DNA from: an uncultured Tateyamaria sp.
GTDB taxonomy: Bacteria; Pseudomonadota; Alphaproteobacteria; Rhodobacterales; Rhodobacteraceae
Length of the DNA: 64,000 nt
Assembly: GCF_947503705.1 (NCBI RefSeq)
Contig: NZ_CANNES010000011.1
Location: 58,371 to 122,370 of the forward strand
Reading direction: 5' to 3'
Part shown: positions 18,750 through 28,255 of the stretch, piece after piece
Layout: every line of letters starts with the position of its first letter
How positions within the stretch are numbered: the stretch's first letter is position 1
Program-made: the position numbers and the translations under genes
Notes under the pieces: generated by a model
The model's database searches: none
Told to the model about the DNA's origin: nothing
The model's input: the letters and a program-made list of their open reading frames with translations, nothing else

Positions 18750-19733
18750 TCAAGGTTCCGTGGGGCCGGGATGCGAAGCGAGAAAGGCCTCAAGCTCGGC
18801 GGGCGTAGGCATTGCGGGGGCGCAACCAGGCTGGGCCACAACGATCGACGCACAGGCAGAGCCGCGCAAGACCGCCTCCCGCAGGGGGCGCCTTTCGGCG
18901 ATGCCTGCGAGCAGGCCCGCCATGAAGCTGTCGCCGGCCCCGTTGGGTTTGAGGGCCGTGACCGGATAGATGCCGGTGCGGATTTCCTGACCGTCGGCAA
19001 AAGTCACGGCCCCGCCTTCGCCCATTTTGTAGATGACGATGCGACCCGGTTTGGCGGCCAATTCGCGGGCCTTATCCATGCCTTTTTCAAGGCCACCGGC
19101 CATGAACCCGAACTCTTCGTCATTTCCCACGATCAGGTCGGATTGCTCGCCCGCACGCGAGAGCACATCGGCGGCAACCTCGGGCGAGGGCCAGGAATAG
19201 GGGCGGTAGTCGATGTCAAATATGACAGGGATGCCCGCAGCGCGTGCATTTTCGAACGCGCGGAAGGTGGAACCGCGTGATGGCTCGGAGGCGAACACAG
19301 TGCCTGCGGTAATCAGAGCACCAAAGTCGCTGTAATCGACCCGGTCCACATCATCATCCGTGACCTGAAAGTCCACCGCATTGTTGCGGTAGATGACCAA
19401 TTGGAAATCGTCGATCACGCTTTCATAGACGGCCAGAGAAATGCGATACTCGCCGCCCAAGGTGCGCAGGTATTGGGTGTCGACGCCGTAATGTTTCAAG
19501 CGGTTCACACAGAATCGCCCCACCGCGTCTTCCGATACGGACGTCACCAGCGCAGATGTCGCCCCCAATTTGGACAGGCCTGCGCAAATATTGGCTGAAG
19601 AGCCGCCCAGATCAGAGCGGAAGGTTTCCGCCTCTTCGGCTTTGGTGCCGACAGGGTCGGCAAACATGTCCATCCCTGCGCGCCCGAAAACGACAAAGCT
19701 GTTCTTGCGGATACCGTCCAGAAGGGCGCTCAT
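18750..19733 (-). CDS. iolC: 5-dehydro-2-deoxygluconokinase
   Basis: 327-residue PfkB-family sugar kinase phosphorylating 2-deoxy-5-keto-gluconate. Visible motifs are the N-terminal GRAGMDMFADP, the PfkB signature GGSSANICAGLSKLG and the C-terminal catalytic NGAGDSFMAGLL. The start at MSALLDGIR shares one base with the iolD stop (TGATG). It lies between iolD and iolB as in classical iol operons. Confidence 0.92.
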   Translation of the reverse strand: MSALLDGIRKNSFVVFGRAGMDMFADPVGTKAEEAETFRSDLGGSSANICAGLSKLGATSALVTSVSEDAVGRFCVNRLKHYGVDTQYLRTLGGEYRISLAVYESVIDDFQLVIYRNNAVDFQVTDDDVDRVDYSDFGALITAGTVFASEPSRGSTFRAFENARAAGIPVIFDIDYRPYSWPSPEVAADVLSRAGEQSDLIVGNDEEFGFMAGGLEKGMDKARELAAKPGRIVIYKMGEGGAVTFADGQEIRTGIYPVTALKPNGAGDSFMAGLLAGIAERRPLREAVLRGSACASIVVAQPGCAPAMPTPAELEAFLASHPGPTEP

Positions 19734-21604
19734 CACACGCCCTTTCGCTGTTTGGGCCGCGCAGATTCCCATTCGGCGTGTGCGTCGCGGACGCTCGCGC
19801 GCTCTGACACTTCGGGCGTGCCGCACTCCCACCAAGTGTGGCCTTCGGTGGTCCACCCTTCATAGGCGTCGACCTGCATGCAGATCACGGATGTCTTGTC
19901 AGCTGCCTTGGCCCGTCTGAACGCTTCGGCCAATTCGGCGGGGTTCGACACGGTTTCCGAGATTGCGCCTTGGGCGCGTGCATGTGTCTCGAAATCGACT
20001 GCAAACGGCTCTGGGATCGTGGGGCTATCCGCGATCAAGTTGTTGAAGCTTTCGTTCCCGGTGTTGTTTTGCAACTTGTTGATCACGGCAAAACCACCGT
20101 TGTCGAGCACCAGAATGATCAGCTTTTTCTGGCTGAGGACCGAGGAATAGATGTCGGAATTCATCATCATGTAGGATCCGTCACCGATAAAAACGATAGT
20201 GTCCTGATCTGGTTCCAGCTCTGCCTGCGCGATGCGGGCACCCCATGCGCCAGAGATTTCATAGCCCATGCAGGAAAAGCCGAATTCTACGTCTACGGTG
20301 CCTTGTTCGAGGGTGCGCCAGTTGGCCGTCACTTCGGCGGGAAGGCCCCCGGCGGCGGCCACCACCCGGTCGCGCTTGTCGCAAAGTGCGTTCACGGCTC
20401 CGATGGCCATGGCGTAAGAGTTGGGGCGGTTGCCCGGGGCCACATTGTCGGCCACGTAGGCATCCCATTTGGTGCGGTGGTCTTGGGCGGATGCTACCCA
20501 GTCTGCGGGGGCTTTGTATCCCGACATCTTATTGGTCAACGCCTCAAGCGTCAGTTTGGCGTCACCCACAACGGGCAGCGACATATGCTTGCCTGCGTCA
20601 TGGCGGCCCGCGTTGACAGATACAAATCGCGCCTCTTTTGAAAACGCCGTCCATGACCCGGTTGTGAAGTCCTGCAACCGCGTGCCTACGGCGACGATCA
20701 CATCGGCCTCCGCTGCTATGGCATTGGCGCTGTCCGAGCCGGTGACGCCGATGGGGCCGATGTTCAGCGGATGGGTGGCCAGCATATTGGCGCGTCCTGC
20801 AATGGTTTCGACGACCGGGATCTGGTGCACTTCGGCAAAAGTGGTCAATTCAGCGACCGCACGCGAATATTGCACGCCGCCGCCCGCGATGATCATCGGT
20901 TTTTGTGCGGTTTTCAGCAAAGCAACCGCATCGGCCACCTCAGCCGCATCGGGTGTCTGGCGGCGGATGCGATGCACCTTTTTCTCGAACCAGATCGCAG
21001 GGTAGTCATAGGCCCAGCCCTGCACATCCTGCGGCAAACCGATAAAGGCAGGTCCGCAATCGGCCGGATCCAGCATCGTGGCAATGGCATTGGGTAGAGA
21101 TTGGATGATCTGGGCCGGATGTGTGATCCGGTCCCAGTACCGCACAACGGGCTTGAAGGCGTCGTTCACGCCGAGGGTCGGATCACCGAAATTCTCCATC
21201 TGTTGCAAGACGGGATCGGGCAGACGGGTCACATAGGCGTCGCCGCATAGCATCAGCATTGGTAAACGGTTGGCATGGGCCAGGGCCGCGCTGGTCAGCA
21301 AGTTCGACGTACCGGGGCCCGCACTTGCGGTGCAAAACATAAACCTCTGGCGCAGCCACTGCTTGGCATAGCCGGCGGCGGCAAAGCCCATGCTTTGTTC
21401 GTTCTGACCGCGATAAAGCGGCAGGGCATCGCGCGCATCATAAAGGGCCTCACCCAGACAGGTCACATTCCCATGACCAAAAATGCCAAAGCCGCCGCCG
21501 CACAGCCGCCATTCTTGACCATCAATCTCAATGAACTGGTTGGACAACCAGCGAATGATCGCTTGCGCCGTGGTCAGACGGATCGTTTTGTCTGCGATGC
21601 TCAT
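19733..21604 (-). CDS. iolD: 3D-(3,5/4)-trihydroxycyclohexane-1,2-dione hydrolase
   Basis: 623-residue thiamine-diphosphate enzyme opening the ring of the diketo intermediate to 5-deoxy-glucuronate. It has the three-part ThDP architecture: N-terminal PYR domain with the catalytic Glu region (LYRGQNEQSMGFAAAGYAK), a central domain, and a C-terminal PP domain with the GDGSYMMMNSDI...NNGG-like metal site (LDNGGFAVINK). It is the first gene of the leftward operon; a LacI-type palindrome lies about 85 bp upstream of its ATG. Confidence 0.94.
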   Translation of the reverse strand: MSIADKTIRLTTAQAIIRWLSNQFIEIDGQEWRLCGGGFGIFGHGNVTCLGEALYDARDALPLYRGQNEQSMGFAAAGYAKQWLRQRFMFCTASAGPGTSNLLTSAALAHANRLPMLMLCGDAYVTRLPDPVLQQMENFGDPTLGVNDAFKPVVRYWDRITHPAQIIQSLPNAIATMLDPADCGPAFIGLPQDVQGWAYDYPAIWFEKKVHRIRRQTPDAAEVADAVALLKTAQKPMIIAGGGVQYSRAVAELTTFAEVHQIPVVETIAGRANMLATHPLNIGPIGVTGSDSANAIAAEADVIVAVGTRLQDFTTGSWTAFSKEARFVSVNAGRHDAGKHMSLPVVGDAKLTLEALTNKMSGYKAPADWVASAQDHRTKWDAYVADNVAPGNRPNSYAMAIGAVNALCDKRDRVVAAAGGLPAEVTANWRTLEQGTVDVEFGFSCMGYEISGAWGARIAQAELEPDQDTIVFIGDGSYMMMNSDIYSSVLSQKKLIILVLDNGGFAVINKLQNNTGNESFNNLIADSPTIPEPFAVDFETHARAQGAISETVSNPAELAEAFRRAKAADKTSVICMQVDAYEGWTTEGHTWWECGTPEVSERASVRDAHAEWESARPKQRKGV

Positions 21605-21679
21605 GATGGCGGGTCCTTTGGAAAATCTCGGGCCGGGCTGTGTAGGCGCTTGCGAGCGTCCGTTTTCCTAGATACAAGT

Positions 21680-21697
21680 TTCGCAACCGGTTGCAAA
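21680..21697. promoter_or_regulatory. LacI-type operator in the iolD/oxidoreductase divergent promoter
   Basis: Palindromic core GCAACCGGTTGC (21683-21694) with near-symmetric TTC/AAA flanks. This is the CG-centred inverted repeat typical of LacI-family operators. It closely matches the site at 26010-26027, and a LacI-family gene lies in the same locus. It could control both divergent units. Confidence 0.72.
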
Positions 21698-21725
21698 GAA
21701 AATTTCACCCAGAGTTGGACGGCAT

Positions 21726-22829
21726 ATGACTGAGATAGGGATTGGCATTCTCGGCGGCGGATATATGGGCAAGGCTCATGCCGTGGCGATGGCCTCCGTA
21801 GGGGCCGTGTTCAACACGGCGCTGCGCCCGCGCCTTGAAATGGTCTGTGCCAGTTCGACAGGTTCGGCGGAACGCTATCGTGCGGCCTATGGCTTTGCCC
21901 GCGCGACAGAGGACTGGCAGGTGTTGGTCAATGACCCGGCAGTCGAGGCCATTGTCATTGCTACCCCTCAATCCACACACCGCCCTGTGGCCGAGGCCGC
22001 ATTTGCCCTGGGCAAGCCGGTGTTTTGCGAAAAGCCGTTGGGCGTTTCGCTTACGGACAGCCGCGCCATGATGGCGGCAGCAGAGGCCAGCGGTTGCGTG
22101 AATATGGTCGGGTTTAACTATATCCGCACGCCCGCTAGCCAGTTCGCCCGCCAGCTAATCGCCGCAGGCGAGATTGGCGAAGTCACCTGGTTTCGGGGCG
22201 AGCATACCGAGGATTTCTATGCCGACCCAAAGGCCCCCGCCACATGGCGCACCACCGGCATGGCCAATGGCACGATGGGTGATCTGGCGCCGCATATGAT
22301 CAATGGGGCACTTGCGCTGGTCGGCCCCATCAAAAGCCTGATTGCCGAGGTTGAAACCGTTCACGCAACGCGTCCCGGCGGCACCGTCGACAATGACGAC
22401 CAGGCACAGATCATGTGCCGGTTCGCCAGTGGCGCGATGGGCCAGATGTTTTTCAGCCGTGTGGCGACGGGCCGAAAAATGGGCTATTCCTATGAAATCA
22501 ATGGAACAAAAGGGGCGATCCGCTTTGACCAGGAGGATCAGAACGCCCTTTGGCTTTACAAGATGGACGGGGCAGAAGCCACGCGTGGCTTTGCCAAAAT
22601 TCTGACCGGCCCCGCCCATCCCGACTATGAGCCCTTTTGCCAGGGGCCGGGGCATGGCACCGGTTATCAGGATCAAATCATCATCGAGGCCAAGGATTTC
22701 CTGACGGCCATTCACTCCGGGCAATCCGCCTGGCCCACCTTTCGCGACGGGATGCAGGTCAACCAGATTGTGGCCGCCGCCCTCGCATCCTCAGCATCCA
22801 AAACCTGGCAGGACGTTTCCACGTTCTAA
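21726..22829 (+). CDS. Gfo/Idh/MocA-family oxidoreductase (inositol-type)
   Basis: 367-residue NAD(P)-dependent dehydrogenase: GIGILGGGYMGKAHA Rossmann motif, FCEKPLG (EKP) and GDLAPHMINGALAL in the substrate-binding half. It is divergent from iolD behind a shared LacI-type operator and starts the plus-strand unit. It probably oxidises another inositol stereoisomer or a derivative; the exact substrate cannot be read from sequence. Confidence 0.85.
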   Translation: MTEIGIGILGGGYMGKAHAVAMASVGAVFNTALRPRLEMVCASSTGSAERYRAAYGFARATEDWQVLVNDPAVEAIVIATPQSTHRPVAEAAFALGKPVFCEKPLGVSLTDSRAMMAAAEASGCVNMVGFNYIRTPASQFARQLIAAGEIGEVTWFRGEHTEDFYADPKAPATWRTTGMANGTMGDLAPHMINGALALVGPIKSLIAEVETVHATRPGGTVDNDDQAQIMCRFASGAMGQMFFSRVATGRKMGYSYEINGTKGAIRFDQEDQNALWLYKMDGAEATRGFAKILTGPAHPDYEPFCQGPGHGTGYQDQIIIEAKDFLTAIHSGQSAWPTFRDGMQVNQIVAAALASSASKTWQDVSTF

Positions 22830-22849
22830 GACCCCGAAAGACCACGCTT

Positions 22850-23740
22850 ATGACCATCAAGATCGGCAACGCCCCCTGTTCATGGGGTATCGAATTTCCC
22901 AGTGATCCGTCTTATCCATCCTGGCAATCCGTTTTGGATCAGTGCGCGGGGGCAGGTTACAAAGGGATCGAACTTGGGCCCATCGGTTACATGCCCGAAG
23001 ACCCCGCGATCCTTGCGCCTGCTCTGGCCGAGCGCGATCTCGAAATCATTGGCGGCGTGGTATTTCGCGCCTTTCACGACGTGTCCATGTGGGATGACGT
23101 AATGGATGCGAGCGTGCGTACCTGCAAAGCGCTGGTTGCCCATGGCGCGCGGCATCTTGTTTTGATTGACAGCATTTCGCCACGCCGCGCCCCGACCGCT
23201 GGTCGGGCAGACGAGGCCGAGCAAATGGACAAGGCTGAATGGACAGCCTACCGCGACCGCATCGCAACCATAGCCAGGATGGGGGCGGAGGAATACGGGT
23301 TAACTGTGGGCATTCACGCCCACGCGGCAGGTTTCATGGACTTTGAGCCGGAGCTGGAGCGACTTTTGAGCGAGGTGGATGAAAGCATCCTGAAGATATG
23401 TTTCGACACCGGGCACCACAGCTATGCAGGCTTTGATCCCGTGGCGTTTATGGACCGCTACATGAGCCGTATTTCCTACATGCATTTCAAGGATATCGAC
23501 CCGGTGGTGAAGGCCGATGTGGTCGCAAAACGAACCGATTTCTACACTGCCTGCGGTCAGGGGATTTTTTGCAATCTGGGGCGGGGGGATGTGGACTTTC
23601 CAGCGGTACGGAAACGTCTGATGGATGCCGGTTTTGTTGGCTGGTGCACGGTTGAACAAGACTGTGACCCATCCATGCCAGGCACTCCACTGGAAGACGC
23701 GCGGGCCAACCGTGAATATCTGCAATCCATTGGCTTTTAA
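22850..23740 (+). CDS. IolE/IolI-type sugar phosphate isomerase/epimerase-fold enzyme
   Basis: 296-residue AP-endonuclease-2-type TIM barrel beginning IKIGNAPCSWG, with metal-ligand regions GIHAHAAGFMD, CFDTGHHSYAGFD, YMHFKDID and WCTVEQDCD. Inosose dehydratase (IolE) and inosose isomerase (IolI) share this fold. No other dehydratase is in the locus, so it probably supplies the dehydration step between IolG and IolD. ATG at 22850 follows the previous stop by 20 nt; an in-frame extension into the upstream gene was rejected. Confidence 0.78.
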   Translation: MTIKIGNAPCSWGIEFPSDPSYPSWQSVLDQCAGAGYKGIELGPIGYMPEDPAILAPALAERDLEIIGGVVFRAFHDVSMWDDVMDASVRTCKALVAHGARHLVLIDSISPRRAPTAGRADEAEQMDKAEWTAYRDRIATIARMGAEEYGLTVGIHAHAAGFMDFEPELERLLSEVDESILKICFDTGHHSYAGFDPVAFMDRYMSRISYMHFKDIDPVVKADVVAKRTDFYTACGQGIFCNLGRGDVDFPAVRKRLMDAGFVGWCTVEQDCDPSMPGTPLEDARANREYLQSIGF

Positions 23741-23754
23741 CAGAAAGATACGTC

Positions 23755-24891
23755 ATGGCAAAGTTGAGATGGGGGATGATCGGTGGCGGTGAAGGCAGCC
23801 AGATCGGGCCAGCGCACCGCTTGGGTGCGCGAGCCGATGGGTTGTTCGAATTCGCCGCGGGCGCACTGGATCATCGTGCGGATGTTGGGCGCGAATATGC
23901 CCAGCGTCTGGGCATCTCCAAAGACCGCGCCTATGGCGACTGGCAGGAGATGCTGGCAGGCGAAAAGGACCGTGCCGACCGTGTTGATCTGGTCACCGTT
24001 GCCACGCCCAACGCGACTCATTTCGAGATCACCAAAGCCTTTCTTGAGGCCGGGTTCAACGTGCTGTGCGAAAAGCCGATGACGATGCAGGTGGACGAAG
24101 GCGAAGAGATCGTGCGCATCGCCGCCGCGACTGGCAAGATATGCGCCGTCAACTACTGCTATTCTGCCTATCCGATGGTCCGGCAAGCCCGCGCGATGGT
24201 GCGCGCGGGCGAGTTGGGCAAGGTCCGTCTGGTCGTCACAAACTTTAGCCATGGTCATCATGGCGACGCCACGGACGCGGACAATCCACGCGTGCGCTGG
24301 CGCTATGATCCGGCAATGGCGGGGGTTTCGGGGCAGTTTGCCGATTGCGGCATTCACGCGCTGCACATGGCCAGTTTTATCTGTGACGATCAGGTCGAAA
24401 CGCTGTCCGCCGACTTTGCCTCGACCATTCCCAGCCGGGAATTGGAGGATGATGCGATGATCAATTTCCGGCTAGGCGGCGGCACAGTTGGCAGGCTCTG
24501 GACGTCGTCCGTGGCCATTGGCCGTCAGCACGGGTTCGACATCCAGGTCTTTGGCGAAACGGGCGGTGTGCGGTGGGCGTCGGAACAGCCCAACCAGCTC
24601 ATCTATACTCCCGTTGGTGGGCGTACTCAGATCATCGAAAAAGGCGAAAGCGGGCTTTATGAGGACGCAACGCGCCTGTCTCGGGTGTCAATTGCGCATC
24701 CTGAAGGGTTCCCCTTGGCCGTTGCCAATATCTATTGCGACCTGGCCGACGCCATCAGGGGCGAGGTTCGCGACGGTTTGCCAAATGCGGGTGACGGCGT
24801 CCGGTCCATGGCGGCGGTGCATACGGCTGTCGCTTCGGCTAAGGAAAACGGCGCATGGCTGGACGCGCGCCCACCGATGTTCCGAACCTAA
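23755..24891 (+). CDS. Second Gfo/Idh/MocA-family oxidoreductase
   Basis: 378 residues with GMIGGGEGSQIGPAHR at the N-terminus, LCEKPMT (EKP motif) and the GQFADCGIHALHM segment. The longer form with a GGGEGS nucleotide loop is typical of oxidoreductases in polyol and inositol-derivative clusters. It follows the TIM-barrel gene by 14 nt. Its last 4 nt overlap the stop of the convergent LacI gene. Substrate unknown. Confidence 0.83.
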   Translation: MAKLRWGMIGGGEGSQIGPAHRLGARADGLFEFAAGALDHRADVGREYAQRLGISKDRAYGDWQEMLAGEKDRADRVDLVTVATPNATHFEITKAFLEAGFNVLCEKPMTMQVDEGEEIVRIAAATGKICAVNYCYSAYPMVRQARAMVRAGELGKVRLVVTNFSHGHHGDATDADNPRVRWRYDPAMAGVSGQFADCGIHALHMASFICDDQVETLSADFASTIPSRELEDDAMINFRLGGGTVGRLWTSSVAIGRQHGFDIQVFGETGGVRWASEQPNQLIYTPVGGRTQIIEKGESGLYEDATRLSRVSIAHPEGFPLAVANIYCDLADAIRGEVRDGLPNAGDGVRSMAAVHTAVASAKENGAWLDARPPMFRT

Positions 24892-25904
24892 CTACTTGAT
24901 AATATGTGGATTTCGTGGCGTAATGTGCCCCGTTCAATGATCTTGCAGGCAAAGATGCGGTGCTCTGGATAGCGGTCGGGGTCATCCAGCATGCCTGTGA
25001 TCAACTCGATGCAAGAGGTCACGATTTGCTGTATGGGCTGACGGATGGTGGTGAGGTTTATGTTTTCCCATCCGGCCATGGTCATGTCATTGAGGCCGAT
25101 GATTCCGATGTCGTCGGGCACGCGCAGCCCATGATCCGCGATGGCGGAAAGCGCGCCGATGGACAGGACGTCATCACCGCCGAAATAAGCTTGTGCCGGA
25201 CTGCTTTGCAAAAGGCGCAGCATCTCTTGTCGGCCGGCGTCGAACGAATAGGCGTCAGCAAAACTGTGTGTGACGGTCACGTGTGGATGACGTGCCAACT
25301 CGTCCAGAAATCCGTGCATCCGGTCTTGGGTTGAAGTCGCATCCTGCGGCCCGCCCATAAAGCCGAGACGGGTATAACCACGCGCGACCAAAGTTGTCGC
25401 GGCCATGCGCCCCGCCTCGACATTGTCGATGCCCACGACATGGGCTTGTGGCGCGCGGGTGGGGCGGCCAAAGGCGCGTACTACGGGGATGCCCGCGTCA
25501 CGAAACGCCTTGGCAAAGCCCGCGGGCAGGGTGGAGGAGGCGACTATCACCCCATCCGCTGAATATTGGCGCATCATTTTGACAGAATTTGCGGGATCGG
25601 TTTCGTCTGTCAGGTTGACTAGCAAGGGCCGCAACCCCTTGTCCTGAAGCCCACGTGTGAACAGGTCGAAAACTTCCAGGAAGATCGGGTTGTGAAAGTT
25701 GTTGGAGACCAGACCAATCAACCGGGTGCGCCCTGTCGTCAGGCTGGAGGCCAGCGCATTGGGGCTATAGCCGAGCTCTTTGGCCGCTTTTTCCACACGT
25801 TGGCGCATCTTAGCAGAAACGGATGCGCCATCGGTAAAGGTGCGAGACACCGCCGACCGGGACACCCCCGCGCGTTCGGCAACATCCTTCAACGTGGTTG
25901 GCAT
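24888..25904 (-). CDS. LacI-family transcriptional regulator
   Basis: 338 residues: N-terminal helix-turn-helix TLKDVAERAGVSRSAVSRTF, hinge region ending around LTTGRTRLIGLV, and a periplasmic-binding-like effector domain (GRTRLIGLVSNNFHNP onward). It is probably the repressor of the iol and transporter units, since the two CG-centred palindromes (about 21688 and 26018) flank its regulon and one lies about 105 nt upstream of its own ATG. The start MPTTLKDVA is chosen because it matches the family's N-terminus. The effector is likely an inositol or an intermediate (inference). Confidence 0.88.
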   Translation of the reverse strand: MPTTLKDVAERAGVSRSAVSRTFTDGASVSAKMRQRVEKAAKELGYSPNALASSLTTGRTRLIGLVSNNFHNPIFLEVFDLFTRGLQDKGLRPLLVNLTDETDPANSVKMMRQYSADGVIVASSTLPAGFAKAFRDAGIPVVRAFGRPTRAPQAHVVGIDNVEAGRMAATTLVARGYTRLGFMGGPQDATSTQDRMHGFLDELARHPHVTVTHSFADAYSFDAGRQEMLRLLQSSPAQAYFGGDDVLSIGALSAIADHGLRVPDDIGIIGLNDMTMAGWENINLTTIRQPIQQIVTSCIELITGMLDDPDRYPEHRIFACKIIERGTLRHEIHILSSS

Positions 25905-26009
25905 AACTCGTCTCGCTCCGATCTGGCTGCACTCAGGCACCGATTACCCAAACCATACCCGCCCACTGCATACAAAGTCAGGGGGAGAGCATGCAATTTT
26001 AGAACTTTC

Positions 26010-26027
26010 TTTGCAACCGATTGCAAA
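26010..26027. promoter_or_regulatory. LacI-type operator between lacI and the sugar transporter
   Basis: TTTGCAACC/GATTGCAAA, an 18-bp near-perfect inverted repeat centred on CG. It differs from the iolD site in its two central half-site bases. It lies about 85 bp before the binding-protein ATG and about 105 bp before the regulator's ATG. Confidence 0.72.
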
Positions 26028-26112
26028 AATAATAGCGATGTGCTTAGTTCGAGTCGAAAGCGCGGATCAGTCCGCGCTTGCGCCAGTTGTTTGGCAATTC
26101 AGGGAGGAAGTT

Positions 26113-27063
26113 ATGAAATCACTATTCAAGAGTGTCGCGCTCGCCACAGCCATGGTGGCCGCACCATTCATGGTCGCGACAACCGCGCAGGCGGAAGGCG
26201 AGAAATACATTCTGGTCAGCCACGCACCGGACAGCGACAGCTGGTGGAACACCATCAAGAACGGCATCGCGCTTGCCGGCGATCAGATGGGTGTCGAGGT
26301 TGAGTATCGCAATCCACCCACAGGCGATCTGGCGGACATGGCCCGGATCATCGACCAGGCAGCCGCATCCGGCCCCAATGGCATCATCACGACATTGGCC
26401 GACTTCGACGTGTTGAGCGGGCCGATCAAGGCCGCCGTTGATCAAGGCATCAACGTTATCATCATGAACTCTGGCACGGCCGAGCAAACGCGCGAAGTGG
26501 GCGCTTTGATGTTCGTGGGCCAGCCCGAATATGACGCAGGCTATGCAGCCGGTCTGCGTGCGAAAGGCGACGGCGTCGGGTCGTTCGTTTGTGTGAACCA
26601 CGTCATTTCGAACACCGTAGTGGCCGAACGCTGTCGCGGGTTTGCGGACGGCCTGGGCATCGAACTGGGCGATTCGATGATTGACGCGGGCCAAGACCCT
26701 GCCGAGATCAAAAACCGGGTGATCGCGCACTTGAACGCCAACCCCGATCTGGACGCGGTTCTGACGCTTGGGCCGACCTCGGCCGACCCAACGATCCTCG
26801 CGCTTGAGGAAATGGGCCTGGCGGGCGACATTTATTTCGGCACGTTTGACCTGGGTGAAAACATCGTCAAAGGCATCAAGTCTGGCATCATCGAGTGGGG
26901 CATTGATCAGCAGCCCTTCCTTCAGGCGTATCTGCCTGTCGTGATCCTTGCCAATTATGATCGCTACGGCGTTCTGCCCGGCAACAACATCAACTCGGGC
27001 CCCGGTTTTGTGACTGCTGACGGCCTTGAAAAGGTCGAAGAGTTCGCGGGCGAGTTCCGTTAA
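26113..27063 (+). CDS. Sugar (probably inositol) ABC transporter periplasmic binding protein
   Basis: 316 residues: Sec signal (about 1-24, ending TTAQAEG) and a type I periplasmic-binding fold (ILVSHAPDSDSWW, GIITTLADFD, AGYAAGLRAKG, GPTSADPTILALEEMG). GGGAGGAAG precedes the ATG at 26113; in-frame sequence further upstream crosses the operator and is not coding. It heads a binding protein-permease-ATPase unit. Inositol specificity is inferred only from the iol neighbours. Confidence 0.88.
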   Translation: MKSLFKSVALATAMVAAPFMVATTAQAEGEKYILVSHAPDSDSWWNTIKNGIALAGDQMGVEVEYRNPPTGDLADMARIIDQAAASGPNGIITTLADFDVLSGPIKAAVDQGINVIIMNSGTAEQTREVGALMFVGQPEYDAGYAAGLRAKGDGVGSFVCVNHVISNTVVAERCRGFADGLGIELGDSMIDAGQDPAEIKNRVIAHLNANPDLDAVLTLGPTSADPTILALEEMGLAGDIYFGTFDLGENIVKGIKSGIIEWGIDQQPFLQAYLPVVILANYDRYGVLPGNNINSGPGFVTADGLEKVEEFAGEFR

Positions 27064-27077
27064 TTCACGAAATGACG

Positions 27078-27108
27078 GGGCGGCCAGAACAAACTGGCCG
27101 CCCTTTTT
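27078..27108 (+). terminator. Attenuating terminator after the binding-protein gene
   Basis: 10-bp perfect stem GGGCGGCCAG/CTGGCCGCCC with a 6-nt loop, followed by five Ts. It lies between the binding-protein and permease genes, a common way to keep the binding protein in excess. Confidence 0.8.
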
Positions 27109-27132
27109 CTCTCTGACGAAGGACGTGTCCGA

Positions 27133-28254
27133 ATGACCGATGGCTCCAACCCCAATGACGCCGATGAACGGGTCCTGGCCCGCTCGCGCTTTCGCGAAGC
27201 TCTGATCCGGCCCGAATTGGGCGGCATCGCGGGCATTATTCTCGTCTTCATCTTTTTCCTGCTGACCGCTCGTGACAGCGGTATGTTTGGCCCGGCAGGC
27301 GTCATGAACTGGTCGATCGTTTCGGCCCAATTTGCCATCATCGCGGTCGGCGCGTGCTTGTTGATGATTGCGGGCGAATTTGACCTGTCCGTCGGGTCCA
27401 TGATCGGCTTTGCCGGGATCAGCATCGCGATCCTGTCGGTCCATCTGGGCTGGCCCATGTGGATGGCGATCATCGCAACCTTCATCATTTGTGTGGCCCT
27501 GGGCGGCGTCAACGGCTGGCTTGTGATCAAGACCGGGCTGCCCAGCTTCATTGTTACGCTGGCATTCCTCTATATCCTGCGCGGTCTGACGATCTTTGCC
27601 GCCATTGCAACCACTCGCAAAACCATCATCGGAGGGGTGCGCGAACAAGCCGAGGGCGATTGGCTGGCCTCGCTTTTCGGCGGTAAGGTCCTCACTGGCG
27701 TCTTCCAGTGGATGGGCGACGCGGGCTGGATCGAGACATTTTCGCGCGGAACCCGAGAGGGTCAACCGGTCGTGGATGGCATCCCGATGCTGATCGTTTG
27801 GGCCATCGCGCTGGTCATTTTTGGCCACTTTCTTCTCACCCGCACCAAGTTCGGCAACTGGATTTTCGCATCCGGCGGCGATGCGCAGTCGGCTCGCTAT
27901 ACGGGTGTTCCCGTCAACCGCGTCAAAATCTTGATGTTCATGTTCACCGCTTTTTGCGCGACTGTCTTTGCCACCTGCCAGGTGATGGAGTTTGGATCGG
28001 CCGGGGCTGACCGCGGCCTACTGAAGGAGTTTGAGGCGATCATCTCGGTGGTCATCGGCGGCGCGCTTTTGACCGGCGGATATGGCTCGGTGATCGGGGC
28101 CGCCTTGGGCGCGCTGATCTTTGGCGTGGTGCAACAGGGCCTCTTCTTTGCTGGCGTCGAAAGTTCGCTCTTCCGGGTGTTCCTTGGTGTGATCCTGCTC
28201 CTTGCGGTGATCCTGAACACCTATATCCGACGCATGATCACGGGGGAGAAATGA
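27133..28254 (+). CDS. Sugar ABC transporter permease
   Basis: 373-residue permease of the RbsC/FrcC class, with about ten hydrophobic segments and the family hallmark [15 protein letters not shown] (near residue 80). A longer hydrophilic loop sits around residues 165-215. It follows the terminator hairpin and ends just before the ATPase start. It forms the channel for the sugar or inositol taken by the upstream binding protein. Confidence 0.9.
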   Translation: MTDGSNPNDADERVLARSRFREALIRPELGGIAGIILVFIFFLLTARDSGMFGPAGVMNWSIVSAQFAIIAVGACLLMIAGEFDLSVGSMIGFAGISIAILSVHLGWPMWMAIIATFIICVALGGVNGWLVIKTGLPSFIVTLAFLYILRGLTIFAAIATTRKTIIGGVREQAEGDWLASLFGGKVLTGVFQWMGDAGWIETFSRGTREGQPVVDGIPMLIVWAIALVIFGHFLLTRTKFGNWIFASGGDAQSARYTGVPVNRVKILMFMFTAFCATVFATCQVMEFGSAGADRGLLKEFEAIISVVIGGALLTGGYGSVIGAALGALIFGVVQQGLFFAGVESSLFRVFLGVILLLAVILNTYIRRMITGEK

Positions 28255-28255
28255 T

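Noticed and set aside
26122..27828. 568-codon open frame on the minus strand opposite the sugar transporter
   Set aside because: Antisense to a binding protein and permease with unmistakable motifs; its translation is low-complexity (rich in D, H, Q, R) and it reads through the intrinsic terminator.
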